Position numbers and translations under genes: made by a program. This document shows, one piece after another, positions 47,365-57,696 of a stretch of 64,000 nucleotides of DNA; positions within the stretch are counted from its first letter, which is position 1; each line of letters begins with the position of its first letter. The notes under the pieces are model-generated. The model did no database searches. It saw only the letters and a program-made list of their open reading frames with translations, and was not told where the DNA came from. The DNA comes from Apiospora phragmitis (taxonomy: Eukaryota > Ascomycota > Sordariomycetes > Amphisphaeriales > Apiosporaceae). Location of the stretch: contig JAQQWL010000007.1 of the NCBI GenBank assembly GCA_038363925.1, forward strand, positions 62,001 through 126,000, read 5' to 3'.

Positions 47365-48441
47365 ATGATGATTCCTGAGCCCCGTACGGTCGAGGAAAGC
47401 ACAAATGTCCATGAGGAACCGCGGTCTCACCTCGCCACAACCGAGGAATTCAGTAGTACCCCGGGCCTCCAGACCGTCTCCGGACCGCAAGTCGTCGCCG
47501 CACCACCACACCTTCAAGAATCGATACCCAGCGAGCTCGAGGCGCTGTCCGCCGACCATAATAAAATGATGTTGACCGCAATAGGGTCAGCGGGGTCCAC
47601 GTTTGCGCCACCGCAGCCATCGGCCGGCATGATCCCCTGGGACAGGGAAGCCGAGCAGAAGATGACGGTCAAGCATGGTGTTGGTGACAAAGGCAAAGCA
47701 CGTGAGAGGCGGCGGTGGATCTGGGGTCTCGGGATCATCGTGCTGCTGGCTCTGGTCACGGCGCTGGGTTTGGGACTGGGGCTGTCGATGCGGAGTAAAC
47801 GTCTAGGGGGATCATCAGGAGGGTCGGATAGACCAAGCGCGTAAGTCAACTCTGGGTTCGCATTCTGGGTACTCGTGCAATGAAGATCCCCTGACTTCGC
47901 GATAACTGATTTGATGCTATGTAGAGCATCCAATGGCACATCATCTGCACCAACGGTATGTGACCCCTGGTCTGGTTGGCGGTGACCTCAAACCATCTGA
48001 CTACAGCCTACCCCCTAAACGTTTATCGACTCGAAGCGATGACATAGGTCCCTGAGATCATGTCTCATTGCTGACTTGCGTCAGAACCAGGCCTCCACTG
48101 CGACGGCCCCAAGCCCAAGCGCCTCGGACCCCGCCCCGTCCTGCCCCGACGCCAACAACACCGTCTACACGACCCCGGCCGACGAAGACGGCAGCGGAAG
48201 CACGCAGTATCGGCGCATCTGTGGCGTGTCGTACGACGGCAACGACATCCAGCCGGAGAAGGCCGAGACCATGGGGCGGTGCCTCGCGCTCTGCTCCGGG
48301 CAACAAGGCAGCTGCGCGGGCGTCGTGTGGTATGACGCGGGCCCCCAGGGCACGGATCTAAACTGGTGCTGGCTGAAGCGGAGCATGGAAAAGGCGGTGC
48401 TGAGCTACCGGGACTCGGCCCAGACGGCGATACGCTTATAA
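47365..48441 (+). CDS. Single-pass membrane protein with Cys-rich PAN/apple-like extracellular domain
   Basis: Three exons, 47365-47840, 47925-47955 (31 bases) and 48085-48441, give 287 aa in phase. The first 115 residues are polar and probably cytoplasmic. RRRWIWGLGIIVLLALVTAL (about 115-134) plus the rest to 140 is a transmembrane helix with preceding positive charges. A Ser/Thr/Ala/Pro stalk follows. The last ~100 residues hold six Cys in order: SCPDANNTVYTT, RICGVSYDGNDI, GRCLALCSGQQGSCAG, NWCWLKR. This matches the fungal wall-facing apple/PAN-like modules that bind sugars or proteins. The ligand is unknown. A second ATG follows directly (47368) and could be the start. Confidence 0.83.
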
Positions 48442-49522
48442 ACCACGCGCGCGACGCTGTAGTGGATGGGGTGGAGGGGTTGGTTCCAAGTGCCTGTTAA
48501 GCTCAATGAGGAATCGAAACGACTTGCCCATGCTGGCATCGGGTTGATGAAGAATCACCAAATTGGATCTATGGATATCACATTGCCAGCTGAAGACTTT
48601 CCACCGACATGATGATCTCACAAGAACCAGTCGCCATTGGGCAATCCCTGGCGATGTAAGACAATAGTGTCCAGGTAGGTGAAGGCATGGAATGTGCGAC
48701 CACGTAGCTAGGAGCCCTTGCTTAGAAGCGAATTTAATGCCACATCTTGGAATCGTGGGGGAGATGGCCACGCGTATTACGCTGCCTAATCGAGATGGGA
48801 CCAGAAGTGTCTTGCCAATGTCCTTACTGATCTGCTACTGTAAGAGCCGTGTAATGCAACCCGGGCCGTCTGGGGGGTCTGGGTCTTCGCCGAACCTAGA
48901 ACGGGGAAATGGAAATCAGGTCACATTCTTCACATTGAAGATCTTCGAATGTTGGCCGAGCTAATAATGGGTGAGTAGATCCAGCTTGCCGGCTGCCGTC
49001 ATAGCTTACCTGGTCTTTGCCCATCAGTCAAGCTTTCATCGGCGATGGGAGGGGAGCTTGGCAGGGGTCAAGCGCTAAAAGCAGTGCCTATCCCCGCCCC
49101 CGAACCGTCCCTGCGGTAGCGCTATTGGCGTTAGGGGCAGTGCCCTCCAGCGTGCCAGGTACAGGAGCCGGGACTTCGCCCACTAATAGCTCTAGACTCG
49201 GGTGCATGGTTGCACATTGGAAATACACATACTTACGCATGTGTACGTAACTCCATCTCGGCGTCCATGTGTTTCACTCACCCGCATCTGAACGTTTTAG
49301 CCTACCTCTAGCTTCGAATCTGCCAGCTCTACTGGACCTTCTAGTTTAGCTCACCCAGCAAAGCAGGTTATCGTCGTGACGTAGTTCATCTGCCCCTCGC
49401 AGAGACCGAACATAGTCTATCCAAGACAACATGGCTTCACAACTTGACCTGGCTGTCAAGTTTGTTTCTTTCTCTCTTCTTCATAGCACCAAAGTCTGTA
49501 CACACACTAGACACGACTCGCC
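48442..49522. other. Intergenic region
   Basis: 1.08 kb with no supported gene; open frames are short and unlike any family. The last 120 bases are CT-rich and form the 5' flank of the decarboxylase pseudogene. Confidence 0.45.
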
Positions 49523-50659
49523 ATGGCATCGAAGTTACAGGAGCTTACCCACGATGATGCTCACAGCAGCGAGAAAGCCCTGGGCGACCTGACAGATGCG
49601 GCGGTGAACGACCACAACGAGTCATCGCTGGTACACATCCACGGGGACGCAGAGACGCCCGAGACGCACAGTTGGATCAAGAAGTATCTGCCGCACCACA
49701 TTGACATCCAAGAACTGGAGAACGGCTACCATTTGGGCAATTACGTAATTGACCGCGAGACTGGTCAGAAGTCGTGGGAAGCCAGTGAGTTTCCGCCTGC
49801 TTGTTCGCTATGCCGAGGCCTGATGTGCTAACACCGAAGCGCAGTGAGCATCTACGTGCGTCTGGGTATGCACTGACTCTTCGTAGGCATTCATTAGCTC
49901 CTCCCAGCCCGGTTGTCGGGCCGTGACGAGAAGCATAGTAGCATCTGACCCTGACCCAACCGCAAACCGTATAGTACGGGTCCAAGCAGGCCAAGTTCCT
50001 CCACTGGAAGCGAACGGAGAAGTACCTCGAGAAGGAGAGCCGCAAGATGGGCGAGGACTACGACCGCGTCGTGTCCTCGGTCGCCGACTGCCGCCTGTCC
50101 GTCTTCCCGATCGTGGACCTGGCGACGCAGTACTGGATCAAGGGCTCCGGGTTCACGGTCGAGCGGCTTCTAGGGAGTGCGGAGAAGGCGGCGCTGTTCG
50201 AGGGCGGCAGCGTCGCCATCCACCGCCTCGCGCCGCAGGACTACCACCGCTGGCACGCGCCCGTCGACGGGACCGTGCGGTCCGTCGAGGAGATCCCGGG
50301 GGCGTACTACACGGTCAACCCGCAGGCCATCAACTAGAGCGGCACGCTCGACGTCTTCTTGCGAGAACCGGCGCAGCGTCATGATGGTGGAGCAAACAAC
50401 GACCGGTCAGCCCGTGGCCATCGGGGCCATCGGGGCCATGCTGGTCGGCAGCATTATCTACGTGGACGGCCTCGAGCGGCCCGGCGCGCAGATGCGGCGC
50501 GGCCAGTGCGTCGGCAAGTTCCAGTACGGCGGCAGCACCGTCGTCACGCTGCACCCCCGGGGCGACGTCGAGCTCGACCGGGACTTGGTGCGGAACAGCA
50601 CCGAGCAGAACTGCGAGACGTTGGTCCGGGTCGGCTGGAGGATCGGGGCGTCTCGGTGA
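49523..50659 (+). pseudogene. Phosphatidylserine decarboxylase-like gene, disabled
   Basis: The family converts phosphatidylserine to phosphatidylethanolamine using a pyruvoyl group made by self-cleavage at a GS(T) motif. Matching parts: exon 1 (49523-49783) ending GQKSWEA, then IYVRLGM, then KQAKFLHWKRTEKYLEKES and SVAIHRLAPQDYHRWHAPVD. After the break come CENRRSVMM, GAMLVGSI (the cleavage site) and CVGKFQYGGSTVV. Defects: an in-frame TAG at 50335-50337 after NPQAIN, and one extra T near 50359 that shifts the frame before CENRRS. The junction around 49870-49985 lacks a splice solution that keeps the expected residues between IYVRLGM and YGSKQ. The cleavage region also has GAIGAIGA, a small duplication. 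Two independent lesions make a pseudogene more likely than error. Stop at 50657-50659. Confidence 0.8.
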
Positions 50660-52079
50660 GGGATGCCTCCGTGTTGGAGACCGAGACTTGTACGCACATG
50701 CCAGCACAGAGAAACAAGCATGTTCTTTTCTGAGTCTGCAGCATCGATCATTCTCTCTTCTGGGCAGGTGGGTATCATACGACAGTGGAAGCGCTCATGG
50801 CGAATGCGGGAAAGAAGATTGGTGACTGGGTGCGGGGACCAGACCGGATATTGTGCGCCAGCCGCTGAAGCTCAGCAAGCCATGTTGCCGTTAAGAAGTT
50901 AACGACATGTTCATTCCAGGCAATCATACATGTATGCAAGTAAGACAGGAGCGAGCGTTTACGGCGAAAGCCACGACAACTCTTCTTCGAAGTCACCCAC
51001 GCTCGTTCCTCCTTTCCGTGTGTGTGTCCGGCTGGCTGCTGGCCCTCTCCGTACGCCACCATCTGCGCTGAGACTGCAAATACTCCAACAGCTCCCTTGT
51101 CGCATTCGATGGGCTTCGACACTGATCAACCCCTCCGAAGGCTGGTGGGTTCGCGCAATGTGCATACCCGGCATGAACTGGGTCGTTGCTGCCATGACAG
51201 TTCAATATCGACCTACTTCGTGGTAAGGGATACCTTGACTGAGGCCTGTCGTGTACTTGATTTGCCGACTTTAAAGGTCGCGATACCTAAGCGGATCGCC
51301 GAAATAGAGATGAGAAGCTCGAGAGCGTCTAGCCTTTTCCGTTCATGTAGCTGATTGCCGGCATGAGAATGAAATCGGATCACGGAAGATGCTCTTCTTG
51401 TAATTCTCCCCATGCAGAGACTGACTTCCGAGAACCACTGGGTTATGACCAAGCCGACGCCCTCGAGTCGATCTTCAATGTCCCGCACGAGTTCGGCCAC
51501 CTTCTCGGCCACCTGATCCACCTACGTGACCTGTTCGCCGGCAACGAGGTCATCGCCCAGTAAGTCCATGAGCAACCAGTACGCGAGTCTCGTGCAGCTG
51601 ATTGGCGACGTCGCCGTGATCTACCGCCTGGAGGGTCAGCCGCCGCTCGCGCAACCACACTGTGGCTATCGATTGCGACGAAGAGTTATGCCCACAGATC
51701 CGGGACGTCTGGAGTCTACGGTCGCGAGAGCCGGCAGCACTTACATAATGAAAATCGTGACCCATAATAGATAAGGTTAGCTTCGGATCTCCACGCTCCT
51801 TCAGCGCGACATGTCCGGCTTGGTATCTCTTGCGGCCGCTATAAGGCGTCGCTTGGACTTCCCACATGGGTAAAAATGTATACCCGAGCGAGGTTTGATA
51901 TCTGGGATCGGGCGAACCCCGAGTACGGGAGCCTTGGAGGCTACCCCGACCATCGGAGCTAGACGTTGGTAAAGTAGGTTCGACTTTGCCTACTTCCAGA
52001 AGACGTCTCCCACAGCATCCCGGACTTCATCTACCAAAGTACACGACCTGCATCACTGAGTCATTGAAAGTTCATTGAA
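50660..52079. other. Intergenic region with a coding-like relic
   Basis: No intact gene. On the plus strand, 51400-51560 reads GYDQADALESIFNVPHEF and LIHLRDLFAGNEVIAQ. After a 19-base insertion (51560-51578, flanked by CAG) the frame resumes as YASLVQLIGDVAVIYRL to about 51630. This resembles a helical N-terminal piece of a STAND-type protein and may be a relic of one, but the minus strand is open here as well and the call is weak. Confidence 0.3.
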
Positions 52080-53229
52080 ATGTCTTCTTCTCAACTCCAG
52101 CTACCAGAGCCTTTTGCAAGCATCCCGAGGGAGTCATTCCTTTTCGGACCATCGCCGATTCAACACCTGCCCCGCATTTCGGCAGAGCTCGGGGGCAAGG
52201 TACAGGTCTATGCCAAGCGTGAAGATTGCAACTCGGGTCTCGCCTATGGAGGAAACAAGACTCGGAAGCTCGAGTAAGTGAAGTTGTTCCTCTTTCGAGG
52301 CATGCATGCATCTTCAATAAGGAGGGTCTGTGAAAGTCTTTTGGTCAGCTGACAGCCGGTAAAACAGATACCTAGCCGCCGAAGCCCTGGCGCAGGGGGC
52401 CGACACCCTCGTCAGCATCGGCGGGGTGCAGTCGAACCACACGCGGCAGGTGGCGGCCGTGGCAGCCAAGCTGGGCCTCCAGTGCGCGCTCGTGCAGGAG
52501 CACTGGGTCGAGTGGTCGGACCCGGGCTACGACAAGGTGGGCAACATCCAGCTGGCGCGGCTGATGGGCGCGGACTCGCGCCTGGACCCGTCCACCTTCG
52601 GCATCGAGCACAAGGCGACCCTGCAGAAACTCGAGGCCGAGCTCGCGGGGAAGGGCCGCAAGACGTACTACATCCCCGCGGGGGCGTCGGACCACCCGCT
52701 GGGCGGGCTCGGGTTCGCGCGCTGGGCCTTCGAGGTGATGGCGCAGGAGGCCGAGCTGGGCGTCTTCTTCGACACGGTCGTCGTCTGCGCCGTCACGGGC
52801 TCGACGTTTGCCGGCATGGTCGCCGGCTTCAAGCTGGCCGAGAAGAAGTGCGGCGCGCGCCCGCGCCGCGTGATCGGGGTCGACGCCTCGGCCACGGTGA
52901 AGCAGACGTTCGACCAGGTCCTGCGCATCGCCCGCACCACCGCCACCAAGATCGGGCTGGACGGCGAGAAGGACATTACGGCGGACGATATCATCCTCGA
53001 CGACAGGTATCACGGCGGCGTCTACGGCGTGCCCGACGAGCGGACACTCGACGCCATCCGGTTCGGCGCGAAGACCGAGGCGTTCATCACAGACCCCGTG
53101 TACGAGGGCAAGAGCCTGGCCGGCATGATGGATATGATCCGCAGGGGCGAGCTGGCGGAGGGGAGCAATATGCTTTACGCCCACCTGGGCGGCCAGCTTG
53201 CTCTCAATGCGTACTCGGCGATCCAATGA
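52080..53229 (+). CDS. acdS: 1-aminocyclopropane-1-carboxylate (ACC) deaminase
   Basis: A PLP enzyme that turns ACC, the plant ethylene precursor, into 2-oxobutanoate and ammonia in the cytosol. Two exons, 52080-52273 and 52368-53229, give 351 aa. The PLP Lys is residue 60 in [30 protein letters not shown] follows, then the EHWVEW block. The two residues that separate true deaminases from D-cysteine desulfhydrases are present: Glu in VYEGKSLAG and Leu in YAHLGG (Glu295 and Leu322 of the Pseudomonas enzyme). The gene is intact, unlike its decayed neighbours. In fungi it is linked with plant association or ACC use as a nitrogen source; that role here is inference. Confidence 0.94.
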
Positions 53230-53891
53230 TCATGAAGCAGCGGAGTAGCTAGGTAGGCAGGAATCTGATGTTTGCACCTGCATGATCATGAACCTTGCTT
53301 TGCTCATCAATGATTAAGGGTTCTTGGTGGCCTCACTACAGCATCGGAAATTGCCCGATGGCATCGCATTCTTTACCCCGGGCCAGATGGACCCAGCAGC
53401 AAAGTTGATGTGTTCATTTAGATACCTGAATATGCCCTGGGCATGATAATAACCACAGTGGCCGCCCTGGAAAATACCATGTTCGCTCTGTAGATAGTGT
53501 TCAATGTAACCAGCTCACCAAAGCTTCTTATACACGTTTGTAATGACGGTGTTCTGTGTTTATATGTCTGGTTTAGCCTGATTACATGTGCCTACCACTT
53601 CTTATTGGATAATCTAACATCCAACGAGGAGTTCAGCTCCTGGCCTTAAAGAACCATTCTCTAACTGAGGATCGGGATCCAAGACGTTTTCAACCAAATC
53701 AAGTAAGGGTCTCTATAAGACGTGTGAGATATTGTATTATGACGGTCCCCGGGTCCCAGTCCGGACTCACCATATTTATTGCTACGTAACTTCACTCGCC
53801 AAATGAAGGTGCAAGCTTCGCCCAACACTTCAAGAGACAGCGATCTACGCCTTTCCTTTTCTTCTTTCTTCTTCTTCTTCTTCAAATCGAG
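53230..53891. other. Intergenic region with a TTC microsatellite
   Basis: 662 bases, no gene. A (TTC)n-like tract lies at 53855-53884. It is the shared 3' flank of acdS and the small minus-strand gene. Confidence 0.5.
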
Positions 53892-54140
53892 TTAGAAGCA
53901 TGCTGTCATGCGCTTCAGCACCCGCGTGCTCTTCCTGGCTCCACCTCGCTGCGAAACGCGCTTGTGCTTGCTTCTGCAATCAAGACAGGGGATGGTGATT
54001 TGGAGCGTGCGATAGTCCGGGGCCGGCATGATGCCGATGCAGTCGATGCCATAGGCGATGGCCCCGCCACAGCGCTCTAGGGTGCCATTGGCCGTCTCCC
54101 GGAAGCCGCAGCCCCAGAGGACTTCGGGGTGGTAGCACAT
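53892..54140 (-). CDS. Small Cys-rich protein of the 'MCYH' fungal type
   Basis: 82 aa, single exon. It begins MCYHPEVLWGCGFRE and contains Cys pairs at CGFRETANGTLERC and CIGIMPAPDYRTLQITIPCLDC. It then has a basic tail (RSKHKRVSQRGGARKSTRVL). Many ascomycetes have short proteins starting MCYxxxxxYxCGH with a similar Cys layout, probably zinc-binding and of unknown function; I assign it there by pattern only. A spliced, longer form is possible. Confidence 0.5.
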   Translation of the reverse strand: MCYHPEVLWGCGFRETANGTLERCGGAIAYGIDCIGIMPAPDYRTLQITIPCLDCRSKHKRVSQRGGARKSTRVLKRMTACF

Positions 54141-54954
54141 GACTGCCTGTTCTCGTGCGTAGAGGGTTTAGCTTGTGAGAATGGCTTTCCAGAAACAGGC
54201 CAGAAAGCCGAGAGACAAGTGAAACGAAAGGAATGAACGGCAAGAATGGAAGACAACGAAAAGAAGAGGAGAAGCGATGCTACAGTTTCGCTGTCTTGTA
54301 TACAATATTGAAGGAGAAGGCCAAGAGAGAATGGTTATTGTCATTGGTTTTGCAGCCGAAACTCTCTGTATCTATAAGATCGCACCCACATGGCTTCTAT
54401 TGTTTACTGAAACCTTATGTTTTTGGATCTAGGAAGATTGTGTTCTTTATCTACAAACTCAAGATCGCGTCGTTTCTATTCTCTCCAGGTACAAAGAGTA
54501 TGCCCCTGGTAGTTGACAATGCGTATTGTATATTCTTAGCGGCATCAGTCTGTGCACAATGACTGAGATTGAGTCAAAGGAATGGGCTTTTTCTGGCGCA
54601 CAGGGGGGTAACATACAAATGAGTCCTATTTACAGCCATCTCCCTGTTTCAAGGAGCCGATCCCAGGGCACACTGCCCCAAGCTCCCTTTGACAGCAGCG
54701 CCTTTTTTGGACCAGCCAGAGAGAGTGATCTACTTAGTTAGCTGTACGAAACCTACAGATCTGATGAACGTACCCATGCTTCCCCCTTGAAGAAAGGACG
54801 TGGTTGCTACAAACTTGAACAGATATCAGTGGTGTCGTAGACAGCCTTTCAAGTACATATGCTTACTTACGTCGTTACGCTGATATATAGCAAACACTCA
54901 CTGTAATGTGTTCATCAAGTATACAGCCGTCGCGCTATTCACAATGAGCCAGAA
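54141..54954. other. Intergenic region
   Basis: 814 bases, no supported gene. Open frames (for example 54233-54562) lack motifs. Confidence 0.45.
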
Positions 54955-55255
54955 TCAAGTCTCTGTAACGAGAATGTCTCGTCCGACCTGGTCCGGTGAA
55001 TTCATGTCCCAGTTGCCCAGGATATTTCCCAGCACGCCCAAGGCCTTCTGTGACCTGAGAATCCAGTCATGACTGTCGGATTCAAAGTGGAGGTGTTTCT
55101 TGATCGAAAGCAGCGCTGCAGCCGTGTTAATGGTGCCGTCGACAGGGGTTGCATTGAATTCCCAAGTACGAGACGGAAGCTGCTTCGCGAAGATGAACTC
55201 TAAGCATTCGGGAAACAACCAAGGGCTGACTGTTTCATTCTTGCGTTCCGCCCCA
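54955..55255 (-). pseudogene. Relic of a fungal class II diterpene cyclase (copalyl diphosphate synthase-like)
   Basis: About 100 residues survive: SPWLFPECLEFIFAKQLPSR, then WEFNATPVDGTINTAAALL, then ILGNWDMNSPDQVGRDILV and a stop. This is the opening of the fungal bifunctional copalyl/kaurene-type synthases, where QxxxGxW, the VDGILNTxAALL helix and WDxxxxDHVGFEILVP occur in this order. The catalytic DxDD region and the whole class I half are missing. There is no start codon in a good context, and the sequence ends at a stop right after the conserved VGFEILV position (here VGRDILV). The family call is from remembered motif order and moderately sure. The gene once made, or was copied from, a diterpene pathway. 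Confidence 0.6.
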
Positions 55256-56111
55256 GTCGGTTTTTATATTATGGATAGCCACGCCGTGCCATACATGGAC
55301 GAAGACGTATACCCGCCTCCTATTCCTCCTGTGGATGAACACTGGGCCGCGAGTCTGGCGAGCAGTGCCGATGCTCGTTCATATTACGAGACAGGCATGG
55401 CCTTGATAGCTTTCACACTAAATATAATAGGAGGCTTCCTCCCTTTTTGTCCACCCGGTGATAAGAGATGCTTTATCTTCCAATGCCACAGTACGGTGCG
55501 AACTGGCAGAACTGCTCTTGCATCATAGCTCTCTTCGGAACAGCTACCTAGTAGTCGCATGATTAGTTCGAAAGTCCTACAGTCTATCCTGTCTTTCGCT
55601 TCTCCTGACCGATTTGTACTTTGCTCAAGTCTGCTGGGGGCGAGGAAATTCTTGCTTACAACTATCATCCATATTCCGTATCGATTGCCCCTACCGACTC
55701 TTTCCGAACCGTTGTCGAGCTGTTGCAATCATCACATCTACAGATGGCCCAAGATCCGATAAATCAAGGACCGTCCACCTGCGGTGTCTTAGGACATAAG
55801 GCCAAGTTAGGAAAGACGTATGGCGAGTAGTGGGGGTGGTGTGTGTTACATGCTGATAGCCAATCTCCCTTGCATATGCCGGAACCAACGACATACACCG
55901 TATGCACAATGACAAGGATCGAAATGATCTCATTGGCCAGGATTGATACCGAGTTACATAGCGTTTAGTATCTACTAGCCTGAAAAGAGGTAAGGGATCA
56001 AGTCCAATGTGCTGCCTGACGCCTACTTAATAGGAGTGCTTCGGCGGATGAGAAGAGTCAAAAGCTCGTACTCGCACACACACAATCCATCGCAACCACC
56101 AATACGACATC
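55256..56111. other. Intergenic region between two relics
   Basis: No supported gene. Two short plus-strand frames (55270-55528 and 55621-55830) have coding-like composition but no family, and are probably further decayed fragments. Confidence 0.35.
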
Positions 56112-56275
56112 ATGCCAAGTAACCCCGCCAAGCCAATCCGTGTCTGGATTACTCGTGAGTGCTATCCAAGGCCTTAGGGATAAGACGCTGCAATAAGCGC
56201 ATCTTACTAACTGACCGACTAACAGCACCTGGTACTAACCTTTGGAAAGTCAGTGGCGCCCTCCGTCGACTCTAG
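56112..56275 (+). pseudogene. Truncated glutathione S-transferase N-terminus
   Basis: ATG at 56112, exon 56112-56154, GTGAGT intron to CAG at 56225, second exon to TAG at 56273-56275. The 35-residue product begins PSNPAKPIRVWIT and continues PPGTNLWKV. This is the start of Ure2p-like fungal GSTs (KPI-VW-TPPGPNPWKV); the following helix (VxLILEEL) is absent and replaced by SGALRRL and a stop. The intact splice sites show recent loss. No other GST sequence follows downstream. Confidence 0.5.
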
Positions 56276-57696
56276 ATGATTATTGCTATACTAATGCCAA
56301 TGTATGTTAGGCTTGCCTATGCATACGAGACTCAATCCTAGTTGCTTTTTATGGTATGCATCTTACCGCGAGGAGATAGGGGCGTCTCCAGTTTAACTGC
56401 TCAAGTACTTATAAACAAGGACGTTGCATTAGCTTTCCTGTTGCCCGTTTATTCTGTTTTGCATTACTGGTTATCCTAATGGGTACGTACTTACTATCCC
56501 GCTCTCAGCTATCCCGTTCTTAGCTATCACCCTATCCTGTTCCTAATTATCCCGTTGCACTTGCTATTAATATTCCTTGACCGGAGAGACTGCGTACTCC
56601 AGCTACATATCAACTATTGCCGAAACGAAAATATTCAGAAGCAGCAGGATGGCCATAGGCGTAACTCGTTCGCTGCTTCTTCGGGGTACCAGCGCTCACG
56701 GAATGGCCCTTCTGCAAACTAAGTTGCAAACTAAGTTGCACACGTAGCTAGCTGTACGCACATGTATCACCATGCTCCAAGTCTCCACCCCTAGTTAAGT
56801 GACTATACAGCCCGACTTGCTGGGTTCCAGTGCCGCGTTAGAAATTCTACTGCTTCAGCGCCTTGTCCATGCTTTTGAAGGCATTCGCGGGGGTGTCATG
56901 GTGTGTGCGGCCTCCTGTTCCAGGAGCCCCACTCCGTGGCAATTTCGGTGGATTTGGTTGTGACGGAATTGGCCACGGGATGAAAAGTGTAAGGGGATGT
57001 GGATGCTGGTGATGAGAGCCATGTCGGTAGCCTTGGCCATAGCCGCCCTAAGGTGCTGCAGGTGGCGCCGAGTAATAGTTATTGGTGACATGATGGATGG
57101 GAGCCGATGTGTGCACAGTTGCTCCAGACCACATAGAAGGGTTGGCAACGGAAGCAGAGTTGGCATGAGGAGGGTAGAGAAGCTGGCCGAAATTCTGCCT
57201 CGTTAGTAGCAATGGGAAGTCTTTCAAAATAAGGTTCGATGTTACAGGTCATTCCTGATGCAACGGGGCCTCGTGGCTTCTCATGAGCAGGATCTATCGA
57301 ACACGTTGTTGAGGCATACACGTTTCGGACTCCTTTCATCTAGCCTGCTGATCAGGAAATTCCAAGATGTGATGTTATGTGACGCAATGCCAACGCAGGC
57401 TGTTCTTTCATCGGCCAGATGGTCCTGTTAAAATCTTCGGTTTTCCAGAGCGAAGGGTCTGGACTACTAAAAAGGATCAAACACCATGGCTTTGTCCGGC
57501 CTGCGTTAACAAAGGCGGACGTTGTTCGCTTTCAGGACACTACCTGGGTATATATCGTAGGCCATTCACTCCCTCCTGGACCTTTGGTCGTTTTTCACTG
57601 TTTCTATTTCTATAAATAGACAATACACATTGTTCGCCAAAACGGGCACACCACCCCCAGCAACTGAAAACATCACTTACGCTTAAGATACTGATC
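56276..57696. other. Intergenic region
   Basis: 1.4 kb with no supported gene. The stretch 56490-56560 has a three-fold repeat around CTATCCCG(T/C)TCTTAGCTATC. Open frames at 56855-57166 (minus) and 57379-57615 (plus) show no motifs. Confidence 0.4.

Noticed and set aside
51363..51563. HEFGH in a plus-strand frame, suggesting a zinc metalloprotease
   Set aside because: The frame is 66 codons with no other protease feature, and the motif is expected by chance at this scale.
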